Positions 14,645-23,303 of a DNA stretch of 64,000 bases are shown here, one piece after another. The position numbers were made by a program, and so were the translations under genes. The notes under the pieces are model-generated. The model searched no databases, was not told the DNA's origin, and saw only the letters and a program-made list of their open reading frames with translations. Each line of letters opens with the position of its first letter. The first letter of the stretch is position 1. The DNA is taken from IMG/VR virus record IMGVR_UViG_3300036790_000049, positions 1 to 64,000 of that record. One strand, given 5' to 3'. This DNA is from a virus.

Positions 14645-15205
14645 TTACATTCCGCTCGGGTCCGGCCGTCCGAAACCGTTCTGCGAGGGAGGGTAGGTAC
14701 CGGCAATGCGCCGTTCGCGACCAAGAGTAAACTGGTCCTCCGGACGGCGAGGATCACGGCGCGGCAGCACTTGCCGGGGCGCGACGATGCGTTCCGGAAG
14801 TTCCGGAGGTACCGAGTACGGACGCGGACGCTGTGGACGCTGCCGTGGCGGACGGGCACCGTTCACCGTAACAGTTCGCGGCTGGGCAAGCTCGGTAGGA
14901 ATGATCATGCAGCTTTCGGTGTGCGCGTGTCCCGGCTCGTCGGCCGACAGGCAGGTCATGCCATCGCCGGGGTCAGCGATCTGTGCTGGAGCGTAGAGCG
15001 CCGGAACATTCTCGGGCCGTCCCCGGATCTGCCCGAGTGTCCACGAGCCACGTACCGTCTGGTCTCTGACCGCACGGCACTTTCCGCAGAACCACAGCAC
15101 GGTCGTGATGATCACCGTGTCTTGTGTCCTCTGATCGGTGAGCACGCCGGGCTGAACTCCCACGGCGATCCGGAACTTGTCGCGGCATCCGCACAAAGGC
15201 TGCAT
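14645..15205 (-). CDS. Putative zinc protein with basic Pro/Arg tail
   Basis: The 186-residue product has Cys pairs LCGC and FCGKC near residues 5-43, a possible zinc ribbon, and later single Cys residues at MTCLSADE and ESCMII. The C-terminal 80 residues are Pro/Arg-rich and probably disordered; they include a PPELPER stretch encoded by the 9-bp repeat. A role in binding nucleic acid is possible. No family is recognised. Confidence 0.65.
   Translation of the reverse strand: MQPLCGCRDKFRIAVGVQPGVLTDQRTQDTVIITTVLWFCGKCRAVRDQTVRGSWTLGQIRGRPENVPALYAPAQIADPGDGMTCLSADEPGHAHTESCMIIPTELAQPRTVTVNGARPPRQRPQRPRPYSVPPELPERIVAPRQVLPRRDPRRPEDQFTLGRERRIAGTYPPSQNGFGRPDPSGM
14791..14817 (+). repeat. 9-bp tandem repeat inside a coding tail
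   Basis: GTTCCGGAA, GTTCCGGAG and GTACCGAGT are read on the minus strand as SVPPELPER. Confidence 0.75.
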
Positions 15206-15208
15206 ATC

Positions 15209-15931
15209 CTAGTCCTCCCTTTCCTGCTCGTCCAAATCTGAACCTTCTGGAATATCGTCACCCTCGGCCATCCATTCCATCCATTCCTGGAGCTTTACGC
15301 CTTTCTCGCCCTCGTACGGGCCACCGAACCCGAATAGCGCGCGGATCTGCTCGGTATTCAGGAATTGCGCCTCGTCAAACGTGAGGGTGACGGATGCTGG
15401 AACTTCACCGAATCCGGCTTTGCGCACGTGCTCGGTCAAGGCCGGGGCCGACATCTCGTGTGCCTGGAATATAATTCCCCACTTATGCGGGCTGGCTAGT
15501 GCCTCGTCTATCTGCTCACGGGTCCACGTCTGTCCCGGACGGCCACCGCCGAGTATCGCGTAGCACCACTCCTCTATTTCCCACTCCCGGTCTTCTGCCG
15601 TCGCGTAACTGGCTTCCGGACGGTATATAGCATGACCGCAGGGACTGGTCTCCTGCGTGAGCACGTAGTAATCGCTATTGTCCGATAGGGAACTAGGAAA
15701 TCTATGGTCAGCGAGCGCCGAAAACGGGTTGGCAACCCTAATGGGAACGAGCAGGTTGTCAGGCCATCCCCCACCCTTCCGGGGGAATTCCACGCGGTTG
15801 AGTATCTGGAGATGACATTTGCCGCCGAGACACACCGCGTTAGCGGGTGCCCCAACGGCAAAGGGGTCATCCCCGCCAAACATCGCTGTCATATCGAGAG
15901 CGGGGTTTTCGTCGTTCTCTGGGTCAATCAC
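15209..15931 (-). CDS. Hypothetical protein, 240 residues
   Basis: The product is a soluble acidic protein with Cys pairs (VCLGGKC near residue 34 and SPCGHAIY near 98), aromatic clusters, and a helical C-terminus ending in acidic residues. The upstream gene ends 12 bases before its start and the downstream gene starts three bases after it, so it belongs to an operon. I do not recognise a domain. Confidence 0.7.
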   Translation of the reverse strand: MIDPENDENPALDMTAMFGGDDPFAVGAPANAVCLGGKCHLQILNRVEFPRKGGGWPDNLLVPIRVANPFSALADHRFPSSLSDNSDYYVLTQETSPCGHAIYRPEASYATAEDREWEIEEWCYAILGGGRPGQTWTREQIDEALASPHKWGIIFQAHEMSAPALTEHVRKAGFGEVPASVTLTFDEAQFLNTEQIRALFGFGGPYEGEKGVKLQEWMEWMAEGDDIPEGSDLDEQERED

Positions 15932-15943
15932 AGTGTCGTTACC

Positions 15944-16617
15944 CTACTCCCCGACGCCGCAATACTGCGCGAGCGCGTGTGATGTTTCTGCCTGGTACGT
16001 CTTGACCATCGAGTTCATGTCGTGCACGTCCCCGGCCTGCGCCGCGAGATCCGCGTTGGCGAATTCGATCTTGAGCACGGCAACCTCGCTAGCGAAGTTG
16101 GCACCCGGAGCCTCATCGCCAACCGCCGAGAGCTTACGCGCGAGCACGGGACCGTCTGCCTGCACCGCACGCTGTGACACCACGGTCTCATCGGTGATCT
16201 CGGCAGCGTTCTGGAGTCCGTTGCACGCGCGGACATGAGCGGGCGAGCCGGTGTTTTCTGTGGCTGCCTTCGCCACCTTTGGCGATGCCCCGGTTGCCGT
16301 AGGGGTGCCGAACGCGTTGTTCGCCGCACCGCAGCCGGACAGTGCGAGCGCGACCAGGAACACGCAGAGGCCGACGATAAGCAGCAGCAACGCCAAGCTG
16401 CCGCGAGGGGTCCGGTGCTGCACGCTGACATTCAGGGTGCTGTGGGATGGCCGCCACGCGAGCGCAGTCTCTACCGGCAGGTCCCGCCGCTCCCGGTGCA
16501 GTCTCCTGAGAGCCGCATCAACCTCCGCTTGCGGAGGGATCGGGAACTCACGGGCGAGCATCTCATCGGTGATACGGGGGATATTCCTGGTCGTGTACGG
16601 GTCGTCGTTCTGCATGT
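15944..16617 (-). CDS. Membrane or lipoprotein-like protein
   Basis: The ATG (MQNDDPYTTRN) follows GAACAGGGAGGTAGTGAC. After about 70 cytoplasmic residues a hydrophobic span (LALLLLIVGLCVFLVALAL) ends in LSGC, which matches a lipobox, though it lies far from the N-terminus. The outer part is Ala-rich and helical with two Cys (ACNGLQN and QYCGVGE). It is probably exported as a type II membrane protein. A lipoprotein is an alternative if an internal start is used. Confidence 0.65.
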
Positions 16618-16657
16618 CACTACCTCCCTGTTCAATTACGTGCCCAGTTAATCGGTA

Positions 16658-16700
16658 CGCCGGGCCGGTGTTCCACAGCTTCCGCTTCACCGGCCCGGCG
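16658..16700 (-). terminator. 13-bp intergenic hairpin
   Basis: CGCCGGGCCGGTG (16658-16670) pairs perfectly with CACCGGCCCGGCG (16688-16700) around 17 bases. It lies between the 9-bp repeat at the previous stop and the GAACAGGGAGG leader of the next gene. Confidence 0.75.
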
Positions 16701-16740
16701 CGTCCGATCCTACACGCTCCGTTTACCCTTGCGGAAGAGG

Positions 16741-16767
16741 GTTCCGGAGGTTCTGGATGTTCTGGTC
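16741..16767 (+). repeat. 9-bp tandem repeat abutting a stop codon
   Basis: GTTCCGGAG, GTTCTGGAT and GTTCTGGTC end exactly at the TAG (minus strand) of the secreted-protein gene. Confidence 0.8.
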
Positions 16768-17714
16768 TAGACGCACGCCTTCACGCCGGACGCGAAGTAG
16801 CTGTACAGCCACTTGCCGGTCGTTCCGTTCGAGTACCCCAGTCGCAGTCCCTTCGGGAACGAGCCGCCGCGATGCGTGACGAACGACACGGAGCCGTTTG
16901 CCCCAACTGTCAGCGAATGGCCGATGCCGAGATACTTGCCGCTGTTGAGCCGGGTTGACGCGTAGAAGGTCACGTTGCGGTCACCCGCAGTGTCGGTGAC
17001 AGTCCAGTGACGATTGGCGTAGTTGCCGCACACGTCCACGGCCGAGAGCTTGTTCGTCACCGGAGCCGGGGCACACTGGCTAACTCCGGTGATATCGCCG
17101 CTCGTGGCCTGCGAGCCGTTGTAGGCGTCAGTCCACTGCTGGCAGTCGGCCGCGTCACTGTAGTGCCACGCCCATGTGGTGAGGTCCGGACCCGCGCCGA
17201 AAGTGACGTCGGAGCCAAAGAACTGCTCAACCCAGTCTGTCGTGCTTACGCCGCCGCCACCGGTCCACTTCGCGGGCATGTCGGCCGCATCGGGGGTGTT
17301 TGAACTGGCATCGAACGTCACGGAAGCGGTACCCGAGATCGCAGCTTGCGGACTGCCCGTAATCGGGATGGCCTGCGCCCCCGGGGAGATGGCCCCGGTC
17401 ACGGCATATGCGGTTCCGGTGTCCGAGATCGTGCCCGTGTAGCTGTAGCACGACGTTGCCGTAGCGCCGCAGTCGGTCAGGGTGGCGTCAGCTTCCACGA
17501 GAGTAACGGCAGCCGTGCGCGTCATCGAGTCGTTAGCCCAGTTATCTCCGCTGTAGCCGGAATCCGGCCGGGCATGCAGTGCGGTTGACGCGCTGACGGT
17601 GGTAGCTGCGTTTGCGGCCCCGGCGACTGCCAGAGAGACAGCCCCGAAACCAGAGATCGCCGTAACGGCAGACAGCACCGCAACGACGACCTTCCTGCTG
17701 ATGAAACCGTGCAT
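16767..17714 (-). CDS. Secreted protein with signal peptide
   Basis: The 315-residue protein has a classical Sec signal: a basic start (MHGFISRKVV), a hydrophobic core to about residue 33 and an AANA-ATT cleavage site. The mature part is Ser/Thr/Gly-rich, with paired Cys residues and a C-terminal beta domain (SGKYLGIGHSL, GSFPKGLRLGYSN, GKWLYSYFASG). Such export is unusual for a phage gene and suggests an accessory protein acting outside the infected cell or in its wall. No catalytic motif is recognised. Confidence 0.75.
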   Translation of the reverse strand: MHGFISRKVVVAVLSAVTAISGFGAVSLAVAGAANAATTVSASTALHARPDSGYSGDNWANDSMTRTAAVTLVEADATLTDCGATATSCYSYTGTISDTGTAYAVTGAISPGAQAIPITGSPQAAISGTASVTFDASSNTPDAADMPAKWTGGGGVSTTDWVEQFFGSDVTFGAGPDLTTWAWHYSDAADCQQWTDAYNGSQATSGDITGVSQCAPAPVTNKLSAVDVCGNYANRHWTVTDTAGDRNVTFYASTRLNSGKYLGIGHSLTVGANGSVSFVTHRGGSFPKGLRLGYSNGTTGKWLYSYFASGVKACV

Positions 17715-17751
17715 GTTCCCTCTTCCTGTTCCTAGACGATAGACACAAAAG

Positions 17752-17886
17752 CCTCGCAGGCCCGGACCCGTTGCTATCCGCCGACTGCTACGCGATCCTG
17801 GGTTTTAGACCTGTCCGGGAAGACAAGGTACCAGCCCGACTCACAAGAGCGGCGGCCTCGGTCACGCGATATCCGGGCCTGCGAGG
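17752..17886 (-). terminator. Long-loop hairpin between secreted-protein genes
   Basis: CCTCGCAGGCCCGGA (17752-17766) pairs perfectly over 15 bp with TCCGGGCCTGCGAGG (17872-17886). The 105-base loop is itself GC-rich. On the minus strand the structure is followed by CTTTTGTGTCT, so it can act as a terminator. The loop could hold a small RNA. Confidence 0.65.
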
Positions 17887-17935
17887 TGTTCCGAAGGTAC
17901 TCCCCTATCTCCCTTCACACAACCCTTTCGGGAAA

Positions 17936-17962
17936 GGTTCCGGAAGTTCTGGGAGTTCCGGT
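17936..17962 (+). repeat. 9-bp tandem repeat after a stop codon
   Basis: GGTTCCGGA, AGTTCTGGG and AGTTCCGGT lie 9 bases beyond the stop of the second secreted-protein gene. A CCTTTC/GAAAGG mini-hairpin adjoins them. Confidence 0.8.
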
Positions 17963-17970
17963 TAGTGCTG

Positions 17971-18540
17971 TTAGCCGTTCATCGTCCACTTGCCGTCGGT
18001 GGGGTAGTTGACCCCCGGACTTGAGACGACTTCCAGGAACTTGTTGGACGAGTCCCAGACGATGCCCCACGCCTTCCCGTTGCTCTCGGTTGTGGTAGCA
18101 CCCTTGCTGATGATCACACCGAACGTGCCGTTGGTCGGCGCGTTGCTGAAATCCTCGTCCGTGTTGCCGTCGCCGCCGGTACAGGTCAGTTCGATCACGA
18201 ACCCGGAACCCGGCTCCTCCGGAGATGCCCAGTCCAGGCACAGCTTGGAGAAGTTGTCCTGAATGTGCCAGCAGGTACCGCCGTTGCAGTTGTTGTCACC
18301 CTCGTTGATCAGGGTGTACGTCTGCGGCGTGCCGGTGGTGAATGCTGTCACGCAGCGGGCGTCTCCGCCACCAGTGCAGGAGTTGGACGTGCCCTGAACG
18401 CTCTCGGCTGCCAGCCCGACAATCGTGTAGCTGGTGGAAGCCGATGCGGGTCCGGCGACTGCCACCGCAGCACCGATACCGGCAAGCGGCACGATGAACG
18501 CGGCGGCAATGACGGCCAGCCTTCGCCTAATTCTCAGCAT
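17971..18540 (-). CDS. Secreted protein with signal peptide
   Basis: This 189-residue protein starts MLRIRRRLAVIAAAF with a long hydrophobic signal ending at PASA-STS. The mature domain has three pairs of Cys (SCTGGGDARC, NCNGGTC, LCLDW...LTC), indicating disulphides, and QW-like carbohydrate-binding flavour (TCWHIQDNFSKLCLDW, FLEVVSS). It may be a small beta-trefoil or lectin-like protein. It forms a pair with the next secreted gene. Confidence 0.75.
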   Translation of the reverse strand: MLRIRRRLAVIAAAFIVPLAGIGAAVAVAGPASASTSYTIVGLAAESVQGTSNSCTGGGDARCVTAFTTGTPQTYTLINEGDNNCNGGTCWHIQDNFSKLCLDWASPEEPGSGFVIELTCTGGDGNTDEDFSNAPTNGTFGVIISKGATTTESNGKAWGIVWDSSNKFLEVVSSPGVNYPTDGKWTMNG

Positions 18541-18558
18541 GTAATTCCTTTCTGTTTG

Positions 18559-18575
18559 CCGGTCCTCGTGACCGG
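18559..18575 (-). terminator. Short terminator-like hairpin
   Basis: CCGGTC and GACCGG flank a five-base loop between the sponge-like gene and the secreted-protein gene. Confidence 0.45.
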
Positions 18576-18603
18576 ACGCTTGGCGATCCGACCCTAGATC
18601 CTA

Positions 18604-18927
18604 TTACTCCGGAGTGCTGCTTGCTGCCGGATGCGAAACAGGCGAGGTGGAGACGGGTGGCGAGGAAATCGGCGCACCGGCCACCGCACCGGCAGCCGCG
18701 TTGACTTCCGCGAGCTTGGCACGCACGAGCGCATCCTTGGCCTCCAGGAGCCTGTGCAGGCCGGTGGTGAGCATCGGCGAGTCCTTGATCTCGATGATCA
18801 TGTGCTCGGCCAGGTCGTGCATGTCGGTGGCGATCTCGCGCAGCGGAGACGGCAGGTGCGCCGACTCAAAGAACTGGGCGACGTGCACGACGGCCGGGTT
18901 ACGGCCCTCAAGAGTTGACTTTTGCAT
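18604..18927 (-). CDS. Acb2/Tad1-hairpin-domain-like protein (cyclic-nucleotide sponge)
   Basis: The 107-residue product has the compact helical hairpin pattern of phage Acb2-type proteins: HLPSPLREIATDMHDLAEHM, then SPMLTTGLHRLLEAKDALVRAKL at about residues 51-73. The LLEAKDA-VRA signature is the feature I recognise. Acb2 proteins bind cyclic di- and trinucleotides and block CBASS, and relatives block Thoeris. A disordered Pro/Ser tail follows. Its place beside secreted proteins fits an accessory gene. The identification is by pattern only; it could be a structural relative without ligand binding. Confidence 0.7.
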   Translation of the reverse strand: MQKSTLEGRNPAVVHVAQFFESAHLPSPLREIATDMHDLAEHMIIEIKDSPMLTTGLHRLLEAKDALVRAKLAEVNAAAGAVAGAPISSPPVSTSPVSHPAASSTPE

Positions 18928-18944
18928 AACTGGTTCTCTCTTTC

Positions 18945-19211
18945 CTAATCCAGTATTCCGGATGCCCGGAGATCTTTTTCGTCACTTCCCGTGAAAGTTG
19001 CGTAACCCCCATCCTCTTCGTCGGCAATGGTATCTCCTGGATTGGGATCTTTTGCGGCATCCCGGTTGAGGACTTCGGCCACAAACTCCGCATCCTCTTT
19101 CTGCATTATCTGGCAGAGAAATCTTTCGTTCGGCCGGTCGTTCTTGACAAATACTGACCAGTCGTTCCCTCCCAAATCGTTGCCTGTTCTGGCCGCACGG
19201 TAATAAATCAT
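18945..19211 (-). CDS. Hypothetical protein, 88 residues
   Basis: The start is MIYYRAARTG after AAAGAGGAGTCAA. The product has an N-terminal alpha/beta half (DWSVFVKNDRPNERFLCQIM) and an acidic C-terminal tail. It lies directly downstream of the polymerase gene, with a 16-base gap. No family is recognised. Confidence 0.65.
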   Translation of the reverse strand: MIYYRAARTGNDLGGNDWSVFVKNDRPNERFLCQIMQKEDAEFVAEVLNRDAAKDPNPGDTIADEEDGGYATFTGSDEKDLRASGILD

Positions 19212-19227
19212 TTGACTCCTCTTTCTC

Positions 19228-22200
19228 CTAGTCTGGTTCGATAACCCAGAGATGGTCAACGGCTATTGCGGCTCCGAATCCCTTGCTCTCGCGGCCGACC
19301 ACGACTACCGCGTCCTCGCCAACCGTGATTGCGTCGATCTGTGCCTTGAATCTGGGGAAATGGAACCTGTTAAACCGTAGGTAAACGTCCTCCTCTCCAG
19401 TGTCATAGCATCGGAGCGTGGCGAACTTGGCGAGATCCGGGCGTTTGATGTCCCTGCGGATCTCATCGACTTCGCGGCCGGAACGCGCACGCTGGTCCTC
19501 GATAATGTCCTTGTAGTCTCTGCCGCGCACTAGACCGCAGTAGACGACCTTCCGGCCTCTGCCCATTGGAGTCTCCCACGTCTGGCTCTGCATGTCCGTG
19601 GAGACGACCGTGGGCATCGGCAGCTTAAGCTCGCCCGCGAGGATCGCCCGCTTGACCTGCCCGATTACATTCGCGGCCCTGAACACTCCGAACGGGTCTG
19701 GAGTCTCGGCCCAATCCCGGATCTTGCCGAGCGTCACCGGGCCGATGCCTTTGACCTTGAGCAGGTCTTTCCACTCCCCGCCCCAAGTATCCGGTGCAAG
19801 CTCCTCTGCGCGCTGCTGCACGATCGCACGGGCGGTCACGTCACCGATTCCGGGTACCTGCATGAATCCGGCCTGAATGGATTTCCGGTCCTCACCGAGC
19901 GTCCACGTAACGCTGGAGTTATTCGGATGTGGCGGCAGGAAGCTAATCCCGTGCTCGGCAGCGTCCTTGAGCAGGCGCACTGTGACGTTCTCGTTGTCCG
20001 CTTTCATCAGCGACGCGGTATAGAACTCCGCTGGGAAGTAGACTTTGAGCCACATGCACCACCAGGCCAAGACCGCATACGACACCGAATGCGCAGTGTT
20101 AAAGGCATAAGTTCCCGCAGTGACGAGCCGTTTCCAGATCCGTAGAGCGAGATCTTCATCGATATCGTGAAGCCTTTTCGCTCCGTCTGCGAACTGGCGG
20201 AAGTTGACATTGAATGCCGCCTCTCCGAGTTTCTTGGCGATGATGCGACGTACCGAGTTTGCGTCTGTCCAGTCGAATCCGCCGATCTCACGGACTACCG
20301 CAATGATCTGCTCCTGGTAGATTATCTGCCCGCGTGTTCCGGCAGTGATCTTATCCATTGCCGGGTGCAGTGCTTCCGGCTTCTCTCTGCCCCACCGGAT
20401 AGCCGTGTAGATCGTGGTCGTTCCGGAGAACAGAGGACCAGGACGCGACAATGCGTTGATGTCGGCAAGGTCCATGAACCGCTCCGGCTTCACGTTCCGG
20501 TTCACAATCCGGGTAGCTCGTCCCTCGAACTGGAATATGCCGATGACGTCATTCCGCGAGAATGCGGCCATGACTTCCTCGTCCTTGTCCGAGATCGAGT
20601 AGAGGTTCTCAAGGTCCAGCCCGGCTAGTTCTAGCGCATGCGAGATCATGCCCATTGTGGTGAGACCTAGGAAGTCCATTTTAAGGAAGTCCAGGTACTC
20701 GGCATCGTACTTGTCGCATGCCAGAACGCGCAGCTCTCTGCGCCTCTCTCCGGTCCCGGAATTGCGGGTGTACAGCGCAGTCACGTCGGTGATTGGCCGC
20801 GTCCCCACGACGAGCCCGGCCGCGTGCACGCTCATCCCGCGCATGTTCCCCTCTAGCCGGAATGCCGCCTTGAGATCCGGGTACTTGTCGAACACGGCTT
20901 GCGCGGCAGGGAAACTGTCCACCGTGTCACTAAGCGACGAATCCAGTCGCATGTCTCCGTCCGACCGGTGCGCAACGAGGTCGTTGACCGCCGCTATCTC
21001 GAACCGTGGCACCCGGTAAACCCGGGCGGCATCTACCAGGCTGTTCTTTCCCCGGTACCGGATGAAGTTCCCGATGTTGCCGACGTTATCCTCGCCGTAC
21101 TTCCGCATGAGATACTGGCGTATCTCCTCGCGGCGTTCGTCGTCAAAGTCGAGATCGATGTCAGGCGGGTCGGGCCTAGCCGGGTCTATGAACCGTTCCA
21201 GCATCATCATCGGGTAGCGCATCGGGTTGATCTCGGTTATCCGCAGCAGGTAGCAGACGAGCGATGCTGCCGCCGAGCCGCGAGCCGGGCCGACCGAGAT
21301 GCCGGAATTCTTTGTCCACTGGATGACGTCGGCAGTCGCGATAAAGAAATCCGCGAAGTCCTTGTCGGTGATCATCCCTAGCTCGCGGTCGATCCGTTCC
21401 CGGAATCGCTTTTGCTTGCCCGGCTTAAGCTGGTCGAATCCCCTGTACCGCCATCCCTGCATGACCATGTGAAACAAGTAGTCGTACGCGGAATCGAATC
21501 CCTCTGGCAGCGGGAAGCGCAGCCGTTCGGCTCTAGGCAGCCTCACCCGTGCCCGCTCCGCCAAGCTTGCGGCGTTGCCGATAGCGCCACGGGCTGCCGA
21601 AGGGGACAGCCCAGTGCCGATTAGTTTCTTGTAGAGTGCCTTGTCTGATTTCGGGTAGGTGAGCCGGACGTCGTATTCCCACGACTGCGCCTGGACGTCG
21701 AATTGCTGATTACCGCGCCCTGCGGCGTGCAAGATGACCTGCATTTCGTTGTCGTCCGGGAAAGGATAGTGAACGTCGCATGTCGCCACGAGCGGAATTC
21801 CCAGTTTTTTACCCAAGCGCTCGTAAGCGGGATTGATCGCGCATGTCTTACCGAGCTTAGGGAAAGCCTGTACCTCCAGAAAATACCGGTCTCCAAGTAG
21901 CTCTCGGAAACGTGCGGCCACCTCCCCCGCCGCACGAATATCGGGGGCATGGTCGTCTGTCCCCTTCCCTCCGACAAGAGTGCACGCCAGGAGCGAACCC
22001 GTACACCCTGAAAGGACAGCGAGACCCTCTCCGTACTGGGCGAGCGATTCGCCCGAAACTGTAGGTTCATAGTAGAACCCCTCTCCCCACGACTCGGTTA
22101 CGATCTTCATAAGGTTCTGGTACCCCGGCACGTCTAGCGCGATGACCCCGAGATGCCATTTCATCTTGCGCCGCGTCTCCACGGCGGTTGGCCCGGTGTA

Positions 22201-22401
22201 CAGTTCTGCGCCGTAGATCGGCTTGATACCAGCCTTGTCACATGCCTTCTGGTGCCGGACGTGCGAGCTAACATTGCCGTGCTCGGTCAGGGCAAGGCTT
22301 GACATGCCTAGGTCTGCCACCCGGTTGACGTGTGTGACAGGCTGGCCAAATCCGTCCATGTAGGAATAGGTCGAGTGAGTATGCAGACTAACCCAGTCCA
22401 C
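19228..22401 (-). CDS. C-family DNA polymerase (DnaE-like alpha subunit)
   Basis: The 1057-residue replicative polymerase begins with a PHP domain (HTHSTYS at 7-13 and LTEHGN at 38-43) that keeps its metal-binding histidines and may proofread. The palm carries GPARGSAAAS (371-380), the catalytic PDIDLDF (413-419) and a third Asp in FLKMDFLG (about 576). Fingers and a YQEQ motif follow. Two helix-hairpin-helix segments (VPGIGDVTARAI and VKGIGPVTLGKI) lie near 840-890, then an OB-like end. It is slightly shorter than cellular DnaE and no sliding clamp is encoded in the window, so it probably uses the host clamp. Confidence 0.93.
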   Translation of the reverse strand: MDWVSLHTHSTYSYMDGFGQPVTHVNRVADLGMSSLALTEHGNVSSHVRHQKACDKAGIKPIYGAELYTGPTAVETRRKMKWHLGVIALDVPGYQNLMKIVTESWGEGFYYEPTVSGESLAQYGEGLAVLSGCTGSLLACTLVGGKGTDDHAPDIRAAGEVAARFRELLGDRYFLEVQAFPKLGKTCAINPAYERLGKKLGIPLVATCDVHYPFPDDNEMQVILHAAGRGNQQFDVQAQSWEYDVRLTYPKSDKALYKKLIGTGLSPSAARGAIGNAASLAERARVRLPRAERLRFPLPEGFDSAYDYLFHMVMQGWRYRGFDQLKPGKQKRFRERIDRELGMITDKDFADFFIATADVIQWTKNSGISVGPARGSAAASLVCYLLRITEINPMRYPMMMLERFIDPARPDPPDIDLDFDDERREEIRQYLMRKYGEDNVGNIGNFIRYRGKNSLVDAARVYRVPRFEIAAVNDLVAHRSDGDMRLDSSLSDTVDSFPAAQAVFDKYPDLKAAFRLEGNMRGMSVHAAGLVVGTRPITDVTALYTRNSGTGERRRELRVLACDKYDAEYLDFLKMDFLGLTTMGMISHALELAGLDLENLYSISDKDEEVMAAFSRNDVIGIFQFEGRATRIVNRNVKPERFMDLADINALSRPGPLFSGTTTIYTAIRWGREKPEALHPAMDKITAGTRGQIIYQEQIIAVVREIGGFDWTDANSVRRIIAKKLGEAAFNVNFRQFADGAKRLHDIDEDLALRIWKRLVTAGTYAFNTAHSVSYAVLAWWCMWLKVYFPAEFYTASLMKADNENVTVRLLKDAAEHGISFLPPHPNNSSVTWTLGEDRKSIQAGFMQVPGIGDVTARAIVQQRAEELAPDTWGGEWKDLLKVKGIGPVTLGKIRDWAETPDPFGVFRAANVIGQVKRAILAGELKLPMPTVVSTDMQSQTWETPMGRGRKVVYCGLVRGRDYKDIIEDQRARSGREVDEIRRDIKRPDLAKFATLRCYDTGEEDVYLRFNRFHFPRFKAQIDAITVGEDAVVVVGRESKGFGAAIAVDHLWVIEPD

Positions 22402-22662
22402 CTAGACTCCCTGAATTCTCGTACGTTCCCTGTTTTCGCGGATCTGCCACACGCAGCGGGCCATGTAGTCACCTCGCGAGAATCCCTCGTAGACGTCATC
22501 CATAACCATTTGCGACCACGACAGAACTGGTTCGCCTTCCGGTGTGTAGCCTGCCGAAGTGACAGCTTCCCGGCCGCCGTCTTTGGCAATCTGGTCAATG
22601 TCTAGTTCGGTGTCCTCTTTCATGTCTTTGTAATATGGCTGTGTGGTGACATACCGGCCCAC
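22402..22662 (-). CDS. Hypothetical protein, 86 residues
   Basis: The GTG start (MGRYVTTQPYYKD) follows GAACAGGGAGGCACGCA. The protein is acidic with YEGFSRGDYMARCVWQIRENR near the C-terminus. It ends one base before the polymerase gene starts, so it is translationally linked to it. No domain is recognised. Confidence 0.7.
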   Translation of the reverse strand: MGRYVTTQPYYKDMKEDTELDIDQIAKDGGREAVTSAGYTPEGEPVLSWSQMVMDDVYEGFSRGDYMARCVWQIRENRERTRIQGV

Positions 22663-22679
22663 TGCGTGCCTCCCTGTTC

Positions 22680-23303
22680 CTATCCGTTCGCGCCGGTCAG
22701 GCCGACTGACGCCGTTGCGATCCGCTCAATGAGCGCGTCAATGAGCACCGATGCCCGGCCGCTCTCGAATACGCCTTGCGGCGTCTCGCTCCAGCACATC
22801 GATGCCGCCCCGAGAGCTAGGCCGAGAGCTTCCCTGACACTCTCCGCACCTAGGATAGCGTGCGCAGCCTCGCCCGCGACTTCCTCTGTCGGGATCATGA
22901 GCCCGGCGCGCTGCTGTGTGGCCATCGCCTTGAACATGCCGATAGTGCCGAGAGCCTGGTCCCAGGAGTAGAACCGGATTCCCCGGTCGTCAAGGTAGAA
23001 CTCGGCCGCGAACTTCCGGCTCGTGCACATAATCAGGTTCCGGGTTTTCCAGAACATCGGCCGCTGACCGTCGTCGGCCACGGCCGGAATGCCCTGGTCG
23101 ATGAGCCACTCAGCTACCCTTACTGGATTCCGCGACGTGTGCACGAATATCGCGTAATGCCGCATGAGCGTCTTGAGCCCGTCAAGCGCGCCGGGATTGG
23201 GCGGGTCGTAGATCTGTCCGTCCTGCCATCCCTTGCTGTACCGGTGGATCACCCCGTCGAAATCCACTCCGCCAGCAGCGACGTAATCCTCAGTGAGCGC
23301 CAA
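22680..23303 (-). CDS. HAD-family phosphatase-like protein
   Basis: The 207-residue product has GVDFDGVIHRY (D14, D16), matching the DxDG nucleophile motif of HAD hydrolases. VHTSRN supplies the motif II Ser/Thr, and EFYLDDRGIRF fits the motif IV acidic pair. Phage HAD phosphatases usually act on nucleotides or polynucleotide ends. A helical C-terminal extension of about 80 residues follows. The start overlaps the previous gene by 14 bases. Confidence 0.75.
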   Translation of the reverse strand: MALTEDYVAAGGVDFDGVIHRYSKGWQDGQIYDPPNPGALDGLKTLMRHYAIFVHTSRNPVRVAEWLIDQGIPAVADDGQRPMFWKTRNLIMCTSRKFAAEFYLDDRGIRFYSWDQALGTIGMFKAMATQQRAGLMIPTEEVAGEAAHAILGAESVREALGLALGAASMCWSETPQGVFESGRASVLIDALIERIATASVGLTGANG

